64,000 nt of DNA, taken from NCBI RefSeq assembly GCF_024758005.1, contig NZ_CP103288.1, forward strand, positions 1,426,001 to 1,490,000, written 5' to 3'. Shown piece after piece: positions 34,512 through 43,444 of this stretch. Source of the stretch: Pseudarthrobacter sp. NS4 (GTDB lineage Bacteria > Actinomycetota > Actinomycetes > Actinomycetales > Micrococcaceae). The translations under genes were made by a program, and so were the position numbers. Position 1 is the stretch's first letter, and every line of letters starts with the position of its first letter. The notes beneath the pieces are model-generated. The model was not told where the DNA came from. It saw only the letters and a list, made by a program, of their open reading frames with translations, and did not search any database.

Positions 34512-34547
34512 GGTCCGAATACTGGACCATTCGTCCATTGACTGGAC
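34512..34547. promoter_or_regulatory. Cluster of GGTCC/TGGAC inverted repeats upstream of the MHS transporter
   Basis: GGTCC-n7-GGACC (34512-34528) overlaps TGGAC-n5-GTCCA (34523-34537), which is followed 5 nt later by another TGGAC (34543-34547). The alternating arms resemble operators of GntR-type repressors. No regulator gene is adjacent. Confidence 0.45.
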
Positions 34548-34630
34548 GGCGGGAACTAATATCGAACTCTAACTATTTCGAGCCGGGCGCAATGCCGGCG
34601 TCCGGCCGGTTCTAGCGAAAGCGTTTACCT

Positions 34631-36043
34631 ATGTCATCCACCGATACAACCACGGAGCCAGGCGCCGCAAAGCCGTTGAACTCCAAGGGCAAGGTCATCT
34701 TCGCCAGCCTCATTGGCACCACCATCGAGTTTTACGATTTCTATATCTATGCCACAGCGTCCGTACTGGTGTTCCCGCGGCTCTTTTTCCCCGAGGCCAC
34801 GGAAATCAACGCTCTGTTGAGCTCTTTTGCCATCTTCGGTGTCGCCTTCATCGCCCGTCCCGTGGGTTCCGTCCTGTTCGGCCACTTCGGTGACAAGTTC
34901 GGCCGCAAGGGCACCCTGGTTGCATCGCTGTTAACCATGGGCATCGCCACCTTCCTTATCGGCCTGCTGCCCACGGCATCGTTGCCTGGCTGGGCTATCC
35001 TGGCGCCCCTGATGCTCGTGGTCCTACGGTTCGCCCAGGGCCTGGCCCTGGGCGGGGAGTGGTCCGGCGCTGCGCTGCTGGCCACGGAAAACGCCCCGAA
35101 GGGCAAGCGGGCCGTCTACGGAACGTTCCCGCAGCTTGGCGCACCCATCGGCTTCATCCTCGCCAACCTGTTGTTCATCTGGCTCAATTTCGCGCTGTCC
35201 CCCGAGGCCTTCCTGGACTGGGGCTGGCGCGTCCCGTTCCTCCTGAGCGCGGTTCTGGTCATCGTGGGCCTCTACGTTCGGCTGAAGCTCGTTGAGAGCC
35301 TCTCCTTCCAGAAGGTCCTGACCGAGGAAAAGGTTGCCAAGGTCCCCTTTACTGCCACCTTCAGGAACCACTGGCGCCCAGTGCTGGCCGGAACCTTCAT
35401 CATGTTTGCTACCTACGTCCTGTTCTACGTGATGACCTCCTTCACCCTGACGTACGGCACTAAGCCAGCCAGCGTGGAGGCGGCACAGGCGGCCGCTGAG
35501 AAGGCCGGAAAGCCGATGTCAGCTGCGGAAATCGCGGGGTTCGTCCCGGGACTCGGCATTCCCCGCGGTGACTTCCTCTGGATGCTGATCCTTGGCGTCG
35601 TTTTCTTCGGCATCTTCACCCTCGTCTCCGGCCCACTGGCCGAAAAATGGGGTCGCCGCAAATTCCTGCTCTCTGTCACGGCCGGGATCTTCGTCTTCGG
35701 GCTCCTCTGGTTCACCATGTTCGGCCCCGGCACGGCCGCCGCCATCATCGGACTCATTGTGGGCTTCACGCTGATGGGACTGACATTTGGACCGATGGCC
35801 GCGATCCTCCCGGAGCTTTTCCCGGCCAATGTCCGTTACACCGGCTCGGCCGTCGCCTACAACCTGTCCAGCGTGATCGGTGCGGCTCCGGCGTCGTTCG
35901 TTGCCATTGCCCTGTGGCAGGCTGCGGGCGGAAGCACTTGGCTGGTGGGCCTCTACATGGCCGCCGCCGCAGTGCTGACGTTCATCGCCTTGTGGATGAC
36001 ACGCGAAACGAAAGACACCGACTACGACAACAACGTGGCCTGA
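34631..36043 (+). CDS. MHS-family MFS transporter
   Basis: This is a 470-aa transporter of the metabolite:H+ symporter (ShiA/ProP-like) family with 12 predicted membrane segments. TTIEFYDFYIYATASVLVF in TM1 and HFGDKFGRKGTLVASL in the TM2-3 loop are family hallmarks. Residues about 275-310 (ASVEAAQAAAEKAGKPMSAA) form a larger than usual central periplasmic or cytoplasmic loop. The substrate is not readable. No clear SD precedes the ATG at 34631. It is divergent from narK but with its own operator-like cluster, so it may be unrelated to nitrate. Confidence 0.85.
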   Translation: MSSTDTTTEPGAAKPLNSKGKVIFASLIGTTIEFYDFYIYATASVLVFPRLFFPEATEINALLSSFAIFGVAFIARPVGSVLFGHFGDKFGRKGTLVASLLTMGIATFLIGLLPTASLPGWAILAPLMLVVLRFAQGLALGGEWSGAALLATENAPKGKRAVYGTFPQLGAPIGFILANLLFIWLNFALSPEAFLDWGWRVPFLLSAVLVIVGLYVRLKLVESLSFQKVLTEEKVAKVPFTATFRNHWRPVLAGTFIMFATYVLFYVMTSFTLTYGTKPASVEAAQAAAEKAGKPMSAAEIAGFVPGLGIPRGDFLWMLILGVVFFGIFTLVSGPLAEKWGRRKFLLSVTAGIFVFGLLWFTMFGPGTAAAIIGLIVGFTLMGLTFGPMAAILPELFPANVRYTGSAVAYNLSSVIGAAPASFVAIALWQAAGGSTWLVGLYMAAAAVLTFIALWMTRETKDTDYDNNVA

Positions 36044-36082
36044 TATTCCGGTCGTGCGCTCCAGCCCGGTTAGTGGCTAAGG

Positions 36083-36128
36083 TGCCCGGCGCGTTCCCCG
36101 TCAACAGGGGAGTGCGCCGGGCATTTTT
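36083..36128 (+). terminator. Rho-independent terminator after the MHS transporter
   Basis: A 10-bp stem (36083-36092 with 36114-36123), with inner TCCCC/GGGGA pairing, is followed directly by five T (36124-36128). It is the clearest canonical terminator in the window. Confidence 0.9.
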
Positions 36129-36192
36129 GTGTCCTTCGGCGGAGTAAGCGGGCGGGAAGGGACGACGGCGGCGGCTTCGACCGTCCGACGCG

Positions 36193-36924
36193 TCACCTGG
36201 CGTGGGTGGCCACGAAGTTCCGGAGCACGTTCATGGGCTCCGTGACGGTGAACTGCCGGGCGTTGTCCATCAGCTCCTCCGCGGACTCCGGCGGGAAGTA
36301 GCCTGCATGCCGGTAGATGTCGATGCGGGTGACCAGGCCATCAACGTCCAGTTCGGGATGGAACTGTGTGGCGTACAGGTTGCTCCGGATCCTGAACATC
36401 TGAACCGGGCAGGGAGCGGACCGGGCCAGCAGCACTGCATGTGTCGGGAGCGTGCTGCAGGCCTCCTTGTGCCCGGTGAAAGCCGTAAAGGTCGGGGGCA
36501 TCCCCTTCAAGACAGGGTCCGCAAGGCCTTCCTCCGTCAGCTCGATCTCCACGCCGCCCAGCGGTTCGCCGTAGGTACGGTCGATGACGGCGCCCTGGTG
36601 GGTGCCAAGGGTTCCCACGCCGTAGCAGGCACCCAGGAACGGGAAGTCCCGCGCCACCAGCTCGTCCAGGAGCACTGACAGTTCGCGTTCCACCCGGCGT
36701 TGCACCTGGGTCTTCTGCGATACCGGGTCGCTGGAGGTGAAAGGGCTGCCGCCTACGATCACGCCTGAGTAGTCGGAGAGCTCTATGCCGGGCAGCGGGG
36801 CTGCCTCCAGGCGGACCCTGTGCAGCTCCCTCTGCTCCAGGCCGCCGTACCGGAGGTAGGCGGCGTACTCGTCCTCGGCGGCGGCGTCCTCGGCACGGGA
36901 GGCCAGGAGCAGGAAAGGCTTCAT
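36193..36924 (-). CDS. Class I glutamine amidotransferase-like protein
   Basis: This is a 243-aa stand-alone GATase1 domain related to the GMP-synthase glutaminase half. The catalytic triad is visible: nucleophile Cys100 in FLGACYGVG, then His189 and Glu191 in ATQFHPELD. It could hydrolyse glutamine for an unknown partner or act as a gamma-glutamyl hydrolase-like enzyme. The neighbours do not reveal an acceptor. The ATG lies 30-odd nt after a weak purine-rich stretch. Confidence 0.82.
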   Translation of the reverse strand: MKPFLLLASRAEDAAAEDEYAAYLRYGGLEQRELHRVRLEAAPLPGIELSDYSGVIVGGSPFTSSDPVSQKTQVQRRVERELSVLLDELVARDFPFLGACYGVGTLGTHQGAVIDRTYGEPLGGVEIELTEEGLADPVLKGMPPTFTAFTGHKEACSTLPTHAVLLARSAPCPVQMFRIRSNLYATQFHPELDVDGLVTRIDIYRHAGYFPPESAEELMDNARQFTVTEPMNVLRNFVATHAR

Positions 36925-36992
36925 CCGCTAAGTGTGCCTTTTCCGGGGCGCCCTGTCAGCAGCCCGGGCGGTCGCTGGAACCGGGCTGCCGG

Positions 36993-37430
36993 TCAGCTGG
37001 TGGCGGGCTGGGTCAGGGAACGGCGGGACTGGGGCCGGGCGGCCGGATCGGCATGCCGGTGCACGAGCTTCCAGTAGCCTTCCTCGCGCCGGAAAATGCT
37101 GGTCACGCGGAGCGCGAACTCCTCCACAGCGCCACCGTCCAGGCGGGCACGGAAGTGTTCCGTCTCAACCAGGTAGGCGGTGTCCCGGGCGGTGTAGGAC
37201 GTGATGGTGTCGAAGCCGAGCATCTCCCCGTCCTGGAACTGCCGGGCCGCCTGGTCAAGCCGGGCTTCCACCTGGGCCCAGCCCCGCGCGACGCCGCCGA
37301 ACGGGTTCGCAAGGGTGACGTCGTCGAGCTGCGAATACAGCTCCTTGATGGGCGCAGGGTTGCCCTGGGTGATTTCGGGTACCGCCAGGTGGTAGCGGTC
37401 CACTTCTTCCTGAAAGCTGGGTGCGAGCAT
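36993..37430 (-). CDS. NTF2-like (SnoaL/AtzH-type) protein
   Basis: This is a 145-aa protein with the cone-shaped NTF2-like fold pattern: an N-terminal helix (EVDRYHLAVPEITQGNPAPI), then alternating strands ending in FRREEGYWKLVHRHADP, which is typical of SnoaL/DUF4440/AtzH-like members. No catalytic residues can be assigned. It begins 18 bp after the accA3 stop and is probably co-transcribed with it. Confidence 0.72.
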   Translation of the reverse strand: MLAPSFQEEVDRYHLAVPEITQGNPAPIKELYSQLDDVTLANPFGGVARGWAQVEARLDQAARQFQDGEMLGFDTITSYTARDTAYLVETEHFRARLDGGAVEEFALRVTSIFRREEGYWKLVHRHADPAARPQSRRSLTQPATS

Positions 37431-37448
37431 GGGGGCCTCCGGGCCTGG

Positions 37449-39260
37449 CTAGTCTTCGATGGTGGCAATGACGGCGCCGGCGGACACCGTTTCGCCGGAT
37501 TCAGCGTTGAGGCCGGTGATGGTGCCGGACCGGTGTGCGGTCAATGGCTGTTCCATCTTCATGGCCTCCAGGACCACCACCAGGTCTCCCTCGGCCACCA
37601 CGTCACCGTCAGCCACGGCAACCTTGACGATGGTGCCCTGCATGGGGGAGGTGAGGGCGTTTCCGGTGGCAGCTGCCGGGCCGCCGGAGCGTGCCCGTTT
37701 CTTGGACTTGCCGGACTTGGCCGCTGTGGGAGCCCCGCTTCCGAGGGACCCCAGGGACGCCGGCAGCACCACTTCAAGGCGCTTCCCGCCTACCTCGACC
37801 ACCACGCGCTGGCGGTCCTCGGCGGCTTCATCGGCGTCGGCGGCGCCGTCCGGGACCCAGGAGGGCAGGTTGTTGACGAATTCGGTTTCGATCCAGCGGG
37901 TGTGTACCGTGAACGGGCCCTCGGCCGGAGCGAACGCAGGATCGGTAACAACTGCAAGGTCGAAGGGGATGACGGTGGGGATGCCCTCCACCACCATTTC
38001 CTCCAACGCCCGGCGGGACCGTTCCAGCGCCTGCTGCCGGCTGGCTCCGGTGACAATGAGCTTGGACAGCATGGAGTCGAAGTTGCCGCTGATCACATCA
38101 CCCTGCTCGATGCCGGAATCAATGCGGATGCCGGGCCCGGTGGGGTTTTTCAGGACACGGACGGTGCCCGGAGCGGGCATGAAGTTCCGGCCCGGATCCT
38201 CACCGGTGATGCGGAACTCGAAGGAGTGGCCGCGTACCTCGGGGTCTCCGTAGCCGAGTTCCTCACCGCGGGCCAGCCGGAACTGTTCCCGGACCAGGTC
38301 GATTCCGGTGACTTCCTCGGAGACACAGTGCTCCACCTGGAGGCGGGTGTTCACTTCGAGGAAGGAGATGGTGCCGTCCTGGCCCACCAGGAACTCACAC
38401 GTGCCGGCGCCAAGGTAACCGGCCTCCTTGAGGATGGCCTTGGAGGATTCGTAAAGGCGGCGGTTCTGGTCCTCAGTCAGGAAGGGGGCGGGGGCTTCCT
38501 CCACCAGTTTCTGGTTGCGGCGCTGCAGGGAGCAGTCACGCGTTGACACCACCACCACGTTGCCGTACGCGTCGGCGAGGCACTGCGTTTCCACGTGGCG
38601 CGGGGCATCCAGGAAGCGCTCGATGAAGCACTCACCGCGGCCGAAGGCGGCAGTGGCTTCACGGACGGCGGACTCGAAGAGTTCGGGGATTTCCTCCCGG
38701 TTGCGCGCCACCTTGATGCCGCGGCCACCGCCGCCGAACGCCGCTTTAATGGCGATGGGCAGTCCGTGCCGGTCCACGAAGTCCAGGATTTCCTCGGCGG
38801 ACTCAACCGGATCTGCGGTGCCTGGCACCAGGGGAGCGCCTACCTTTTCGGCAATGTGGCGTGCCTGGACCTTGTCGCCGAGGGCCGAGATGGCTTCCGG
38901 GGAAGGGCCGATCCAGGTGATGCCGGCCTCGATAACCCGGGCGGCGAACTGGGCGTTTTCGGCCAGGAAGCCGTAGCCGGGGTGGATGGCGTCCGCGCCC
39001 GACTCGCGGGCGGCGTCGATGATTTTGTCCATCAGCAGGTAGGACTCGGCGGCGGTGTTGCCGCCCAGGGCGTAGGCCTCGTCAGCAAGGCGGACATGCA
39101 GGGCGTCGCGGTCCGGGTCTGCGTAGACGGCCACCGAGGTGATTCCTTCATCACGTGCTGCGCGGATGATGCGCACGGCGATTTCACCGCGGTTTGCGAT
39201 CAGCACCTTTGTGAGGTTCGACTGGGTGGGACGTGCGGACTGCTCCAAATTTGCTGACAA
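37449..39260 (-). CDS. accA3: Acyl-CoA carboxylase alpha subunit (biotin carboxylase + BCCP)
   Basis: This subunit carboxylates biotin with ATP and bicarbonate, supplying acetyl/propionyl-CoA carboxylases. The protein is 603 aa: a biotin carboxylase domain ([14 protein letters not shown] at about 18; [16 protein letters not shown] loop; biotin carboxylase signature [10 protein letters not shown]), a linker and a C-terminal biotinyl domain with EAMKMEQ, whose Lys is biotinylated by BirA. The TTG start at 39260 is set by AAGGAGA 6-7 nt upstream. A TAATAT -10 (39319-39314) and a 17-bp palindrome shared with accD lie upstream. Confidence 0.94.
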   Translation of the reverse strand: MSANLEQSARPTQSNLTKVLIANRGEIAVRIIRAARDEGITSVAVYADPDRDALHVRLADEAYALGGNTAAESYLLMDKIIDAARESGADAIHPGYGFLAENAQFAARVIEAGITWIGPSPEAISALGDKVQARHIAEKVGAPLVPGTADPVESAEEILDFVDRHGLPIAIKAAFGGGGRGIKVARNREEIPELFESAVREATAAFGRGECFIERFLDAPRHVETQCLADAYGNVVVVSTRDCSLQRRNQKLVEEAPAPFLTEDQNRRLYESSKAILKEAGYLGAGTCEFLVGQDGTISFLEVNTRLQVEHCVSEEVTGIDLVREQFRLARGEELGYGDPEVRGHSFEFRITGEDPGRNFMPAPGTVRVLKNPTGPGIRIDSGIEQGDVISGNFDSMLSKLIVTGASRQQALERSRRALEEMVVEGIPTVIPFDLAVVTDPAFAPAEGPFTVHTRWIETEFVNNLPSWVPDGAADADEAAEDRQRVVVEVGGKRLEVVLPASLGSLGSGAPTAAKSGKSKKRARSGGPAAATGNALTSPMQGTIVKVAVADGDVVAEGDLVVVLEAMKMEQPLTAHRSGTITGLNAESGETVSAGAVIATIED

Positions 39261-39313
39261 GGCGTCTCCTTCTTTCCTTCAGGGAGCCTAGCGCGGTTTT
39301 GAGGGTTCCGCCG

Positions 39314-39368
39314 ATATTACTTGCGGAATCCGCGTGTAAACGGCCAAGGGTTTGTAGGGAAGCTACAA
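39314..39368 (-). promoter_or_regulatory. accA3 promoter with shared acyl-CoA carboxylase palindrome
   Basis: The 17-bp element TTGTAGGGAAGCTACAA (39352-39368; arms TTGTAG/CTACAA) matches a site upstream of accD at 15 of 17 positions. On the minus strand a TTTACA (39340-39335) and TAATAT (39319-39314) promoter follows 11-38 nt downstream of it. Confidence 0.6.
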
Positions 39369-39390
39369 GTCGCGCCGAAAAAAGGAGCTT

Positions 39391-40035
39391 TTATTGCGAC
39401 GCCCACAGGTCTGTAATGCGCACGTTCGCGGACGCGAGCAGGCCCCGGAGGGTAGAGACGGAAAGCCCGACGACGGCGTGCGGGTCGCCGTCGACCTTGT
39501 GGATGAAGGCCCCGCCCAGGCCGTCAATCGTGAAGGACCCGGCGCAGTGCAGCGGCTCGCCGGTAGCGATGTAGGCGTCGATTTCGTCAGGTTCCATCTC
39601 CAGGAAGGAGACCTCGGCGGAGGCGACCGCCCCCAGCGTTGCGCCGGAGCCGGCTTCGCCGCCGTCGTCGGGATCCGTGTCCCGGCAGTCCACCAGCCAG
39701 TGCCCCGTGTGCAGTACCCCGGCGTTGCCGCTCATCCGGAGCATGCGCTCCCGGGCGACGGCGGCGGTGTACGGTTTGCCGTGCGCCTCGCCGTCGAACT
39801 CGAAGACGGAGTCGCAGCCCAGTACCAGCGCCCCCTCGGCCTCGGGCAGCGCCGCCACCGCTTCAGCCTTGGCCCGGGCCAGCAGCAGCGCCGTGTCGTG
39901 CGGATCGGTGATTCCGTAGTGTGCCTGGACGGCAGCCTCGTCAACGTCCGAAACCAGGACCGAGTGCCTGATGCCGGCCTCGGCCAGGAGCTTGGTGCGG
40001 GCGGGGGACTGGGAGGCAAGAATCAGGCGGACCAC
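39391..40035 (-). CDS. maf: Maf-family nucleoside triphosphate pyrophosphatase
   Basis: This is a 214-aa Maf/Ham1-fold house-cleaning pyrophosphatase that hydrolyses non-canonical NTPs. The N-terminal ASQSPARTKLL loop, LVLGCDSVFEFDG and the C-terminal DGLGGAFIHKVDGD motif are visible. The start is GTG 40035 with TAGGCT 6 nt upstream. It sits between accA3 and the MMPL block. Linkage of maf to accA3, accD and accE also occurs in mycobacteria. Confidence 0.9.
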   Translation of the reverse strand: MVRLILASQSPARTKLLAEAGIRHSVLVSDVDEAAVQAHYGITDPHDTALLLARAKAEAVAALPEAEGALVLGCDSVFEFDGEAHGKPYTAAVARERMLRMSGNAGVLHTGHWLVDCRDTDPDDGGEAGSGATLGAVASAEVSFLEMEPDEIDAYIATGEPLHCAGSFTIDGLGGAFIHKVDGDPHAVVGLSVSTLRGLLASANVRITDLWASQ

Positions 40036-40041
40036 GGCTCC

Positions 40042-40047
40042 AGCCTA
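40042..40047 (-). promoter_or_regulatory. -10 hexamer of maf (leaderless)
   Basis: TAGGCT on the minus strand ends 6 nt before the GTG start at 40035. It overlaps the end of the upstream MMPL gene. Confidence 0.4.
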
Positions 40048-42585
40048 GTGGACCGGTCCGGCCTGGTGGACCAGTTCCGCGGCGGCCGGAGCGGACTCGG
40101 TCCGGTTGAGCCTGGCCCCTTCCACATCCACGTCCGGCAGGATCCGGTCCAGCCAGCGCGGCAGCCACCAGGACTTTTCGCCGAGCAGGTACATCACGGC
40201 CGGGACGATGGTCATGCGGACCACGAAGGCATCGAGCAGCACACCGAACGCCATCGCGAAGCCCAGCGGCCGGACCATGGTGAGGTGGCTGAAGATGAAG
40301 CCGGCGAACACGCTCACCATGATGATCGCGGCCGCAGTCACCACGGCGGCGGCATGGCGGAAGCCAAGCCGCACGGCCTCCTTGGCGGACGAGCCGTGCA
40401 TGTAGGCCTCACGCATGCCGGAGGCGATGAACACCTGGTAGTCCATGGCAAGGCCGAACAGCACGCCGATCAGGATGATGGGCAGGAAGCTCAGCACCGC
40501 GCCGGGGTTGGCGACACCGAAGACGTTGCCCAGCCAGCCCCACTGGTACACGGCCACCACGGCACCGAAAGCGGCGGCGAGGGAGAGCAGGAAGCCGCCC
40601 GTGGCCAGCAGCGGCACCACGATGGAGCGGAAAACGAGCAGCAGCAGGATGAGGGAAAGGCCGACGACGATCGCCAGGTAGGGCGGCAGGGCGTCACCGA
40701 GCTTGGTGGAGACATCCACGTTCCCGGCGGTCTGCCCCGTCAGGCCCATCGCCACGTTGTATTCGGACTGGATCTCGTCGTTCAGGCCGCGCAGTTCGGA
40801 CACCACCTGGACGGTGCTGGCGCTCGCCGGTCCTTCCTCGGGAATGACCTGGAAGACGGCGGTCCGGCGGTCCTCACTCAGGGCGACGGGGACGGCAGCC
40901 ACCACGTTGTCCACTGCCCGCAGCTTGTCAGCCACGTCGTACTGCAGGGTCTGGGCCTGCGCTTCGTCCAGGTTGGCGGGGAACTCACCCACGGCCACGA
41001 TGGGCCCGGTGACGCCTTCCCCGAAGCTGCGGGCGGTCAGGTCGTAGGCCTGGTAGGCCTCGGACTCCACCGGCTCGGAACCGCCATCGGGAAGGGCAAG
41101 CTGCAGTTGGGTGGCGGGCAGTGCCAGGGTGCCGAGCAGGGCGACGCCGGCGATCAGGGCCAGGACGGGGTGCCGGGTAACCAGGCCGCCCCAGCCGCGG
41201 GTGCTGTGTTTGCGGTCCGTGGCCTCGTCTTCAGCCTCATGGCCGGGCTGTGCGTTGTGCGCCTCAGCCTTGGCCCAGGCGCGCCGGGAAATGATGCGCC
41301 TGCCGATGAGGGACAGCATTGCCGGTGTGAGGGTGATGGCCACGAGTACCGCCACCGCCACGGTTCCGGCGGCGGCGAGGCCCATTACGGTGAGGAACGG
41401 AAGGCCGGGGACCACCAGCGCGGCCAGCGCGATGATGACGGTGAGGCCGGCGAAGACCACCGCGTTGCCTGAGGTGCCGGTGGCGCGCGCCACCGATTCT
41501 TCCGGGTCCATTCCCGCAAGGAACTGGGTCCGGTGCCGGTTCACGATGAACAGGGAGTAGTCGATTCCCACGGCCAGGCCGAGCATGAGGGCCAGCATGG
41601 GGGAAATGGAACTCATATCGAAAAGGCCGGACAGCGCAAACGTGATGCCCACGCCGACGCCCACGCCTACTACCGCCATCAGCAGTGGCAGCCCGGCGGC
41701 GATGAGGGTGCCCAGCATAATGATCAGGACCAGGGCCGCCACGGCGATGCCAATAATCTCGGCTGCGCCGAAGAGCTCGGAGATGTCCTCGGTGATCTCC
41801 TTGCTGGCCAGGGCCGTGACACCCGATGCGGATGTTTCATGCGCTATGTCCTGGACCTGCTGGCGGACCTCCGGGCTCAGGCCGTTGATGGAGGTGTTGA
41901 ACTGCACCTGTGCCACGGCCGCGCGTCCGTCCCCGGAAACGAACCGGATGGCAGAGGAGGCGTCCGCCTGGCGCTTGCCCAGCTCAAGCTCTGCCTTGTT
42001 GGCCTCCAGCTCCTTTGTTCCGGCCTCGAGGCGGGCCTCTCCTTCCGCGAGCGTGGTCTTTTGCTGTCCGAGCTGCGCTTCGACCAGGGCTGCCGGGGCT
42101 CCGGCGGCACCGAGCTGCTGTTCCGCTGCGGCGAGCTGTGCCTTGCCGGCCTCAAGCTCCGCCCGGGAGGCAGCCAGCTGGGCCTCGCCGGCCGCGAGCT
42201 GCTGCCCGCCGGCGGCAACGGCCTGGCCTGCCTGGTCCACCTGGGCCTGGGTGGCGAACGGGTCCACCGTGCCGCGGACGTCCGGCAGGGTCTCAAGTTT
42301 CCGGAGCGCATCCGTGACGGCGGTGCGGCCTTCTTCGGTGAAGCCGCCTTCGGGCGCTTCGAAAACAATCGTCGCGGTACCGCCGGAGGCAGATGGAAGC
42401 TCCTCTTTCAGCTTGTCCGCAATCCGTTGGGTCTCCGTGCCCGGGATCTGGAAGTTGTTGGAGAGGGTGCCGTGGAACGCGGCGGCGGAGCCGCCCACTG
42501 CCACAAGGGCCGCCAGCCACAGCGAGATGACCAGCCAGCGCCGGCGGTAGGAGAACTTGCCAAGTCGGTATAGGAGCAGTGCCAT
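40045..42585 (-). CDS. MMPL-family RND transporter
   Basis: This is an 846-aa membrane protein with the duplicated RND/MMPL layout: one N-terminal helix, a large extracytoplasmic domain, five helices, a cytoplasmic loop, then the same again. The first extracytoplasmic domain contains an Ala/Gln/Glu-rich coiled coil (about 120-215, repeats of QLAAGEAQLAA and similar). GIDYSLFIVNRHR and a second MDYQVFIASGMRE mark the proton-relay helices. The substrate is unknown; lipids or drugs are usual. It lies 18 bp after the TetR gene and is presumably repressed by it. Confidence 0.9.
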   Translation of the reverse strand: MALLLYRLGKFSYRRRWLVISLWLAALVAVGGSAAAFHGTLSNNFQIPGTETQRIADKLKEELPSASGGTATIVFEAPEGGFTEEGRTAVTDALRKLETLPDVRGTVDPFATQAQVDQAGQAVAAGGQQLAAGEAQLAASRAELEAGKAQLAAAEQQLGAAGAPAALVEAQLGQQKTTLAEGEARLEAGTKELEANKAELELGKRQADASSAIRFVSGDGRAAVAQVQFNTSINGLSPEVRQQVQDIAHETSASGVTALASKEITEDISELFGAAEIIGIAVAALVLIIMLGTLIAAGLPLLMAVVGVGVGVGITFALSGLFDMSSISPMLALMLGLAVGIDYSLFIVNRHRTQFLAGMDPEESVARATGTSGNAVVFAGLTVIIALAALVVPGLPFLTVMGLAAAGTVAVAVLVAITLTPAMLSLIGRRIISRRAWAKAEAHNAQPGHEAEDEATDRKHSTRGWGGLVTRHPVLALIAGVALLGTLALPATQLQLALPDGGSEPVESEAYQAYDLTARSFGEGVTGPIVAVGEFPANLDEAQAQTLQYDVADKLRAVDNVVAAVPVALSEDRRTAVFQVIPEEGPASASTVQVVSELRGLNDEIQSEYNVAMGLTGQTAGNVDVSTKLGDALPPYLAIVVGLSLILLLLVFRSIVVPLLATGGFLLSLAAAFGAVVAVYQWGWLGNVFGVANPGAVLSFLPIILIGVLFGLAMDYQVFIASGMREAYMHGSSAKEAVRLGFRHAAAVVTAAAIIMVSVFAGFIFSHLTMVRPLGFAMAFGVLLDAFVVRMTIVPAVMYLLGEKSWWLPRWLDRILPDVDVEGARLNRTESAPAAAELVHQAGPVH

Positions 42586-42603
42586 GTGGGGGAACCGATC
42601 TGA

Positions 42604-43332
42604 TCAGGAGGAGCGGGAATCTGAAGGCGTGGTGGGGGCCGTCTGTGCTGCGGCGGGATGCTGCTCGGCGGTAGTGTTCCGCGGGCTGTTGAAGCCGGCG
42701 CCCAGTAGTGCCATGGCGTCGATGAGCAGTTGCCGCAGCTCGGTGAGGGATGCCGTCGAGAGGTCCGGCCCACGGCGGCTGAACCAGACCTCCATGGCAG
42801 CCTTGCCGCAGGAGATGACTGAACCGGCCAGGGCGTGGACATACAGGTCATCCTGCTCCCCGGGCGTGTCCGCTACCCGTTCACGCGCCACGGCAAAGAC
42901 CTGCGCCCTGCAGTGGTCCCACGCTTCAAGTTCGGTATGAGACATGAGCGGGCTCTGCTGGGTCAACGTGAACAGTTCCGCGAGCGGAGCCACCGCCTTC
43001 GGGTCGGCGAGGGCCATCAGGGCAGCCTGGGCTGACTCCAGTACCGGTTCATCTGCCGGCCGGAGCCTCAGTTGCTGGATGGCATTGTCCAGGAAGGCGT
43101 GGGTGATGGAGGCCAGGGCTGCATCAGTGCTGCTGAAGTAGTTGAAGAACGTCCGGCGGGAGATCCCTGCTGCGTCGGCGATGTCCTCGACCGTGAAATT
43201 TCCGGGGCCCTTGGCACGGAGGAGTCCGAGAGCTGCATCGGTGATCGCCTGGCGCGTGGCGGCCTTGTTCAGCTCCCGCCGGGAGGGGGCAGCGGGTGCC
43301 CCCGGGGCGTCGATTGGGGATGGCATGGGCAT
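42604..43332 (-). CDS. TetR-family repressor of the MMPL transporter
   Basis: This is a 242-aa regulator with an N-terminal HTH (about 25-72: AALGLLRAKGPGNFTVEDIA ... GISRRTFFNYFSSTDAAL) and a variable ligand domain, followed by a Pro/Ala/Thr-rich tail. The ATG at 43332 has no SD. TAGTGT lies 6 nt upstream, and a GTGCAA-TT-TTGCAC palindrome sits directly behind that -10, so autorepression through this operator is likely. It is the first gene of the TetR-MMPL pair. Confidence 0.88.
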   Translation of the reverse strand: MPMPSPIDAPGAPAAPSRRELNKAATRQAITDAALGLLRAKGPGNFTVEDIADAAGISRRTFFNYFSSTDAALASITHAFLDNAIQQLRLRPADEPVLESAQAALMALADPKAVAPLAELFTLTQQSPLMSHTELEAWDHCRAQVFAVARERVADTPGEQDDLYVHALAGSVISCGKAAMEVWFSRRGPDLSTASLTELRQLLIDAMALLGAGFNSPRNTTAEQHPAAAQTAPTTPSDSRSS

Positions 43333-43338
43333 GCTCTT

Positions 43339-43359
43339 ACACTATGTGCAATTTTGCAC
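43339..43359 (-). promoter_or_regulatory. TetR promoter and operator
   Basis: On the minus strand, the palindrome GTGCAA-n2-TTGCAC (43359-43346) ends 1 nt before a TAGTGT -10 (43344-43339), itself 6 nt from the ATG. The arms occupy the -35/-10 spacer, the classic place for a repressor. Confidence 0.55.
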
Positions 43360-43394
43360 TCTGGGCAAGCTTGGCTGGTAAAGCCGCAAACGCA

Positions 43395-43428
43395 AAGGAA
43401 GTCCCCGGGATCTCCCGGGGACTTCCTT
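43395..43428. terminator. Terminator between the TetR promoter and gltP-like gene
   Basis: A 16-bp near-perfect palindrome (43395-43410 with 43413-43428) is flanked by A-rich sequence on the left and ends in TT on the right. Read on the minus strand, it follows the symporter stop (43445) by 16 nt. Confidence 0.8.
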
Positions 43429-43444
43429 CAATCAAGTGCGGCTG

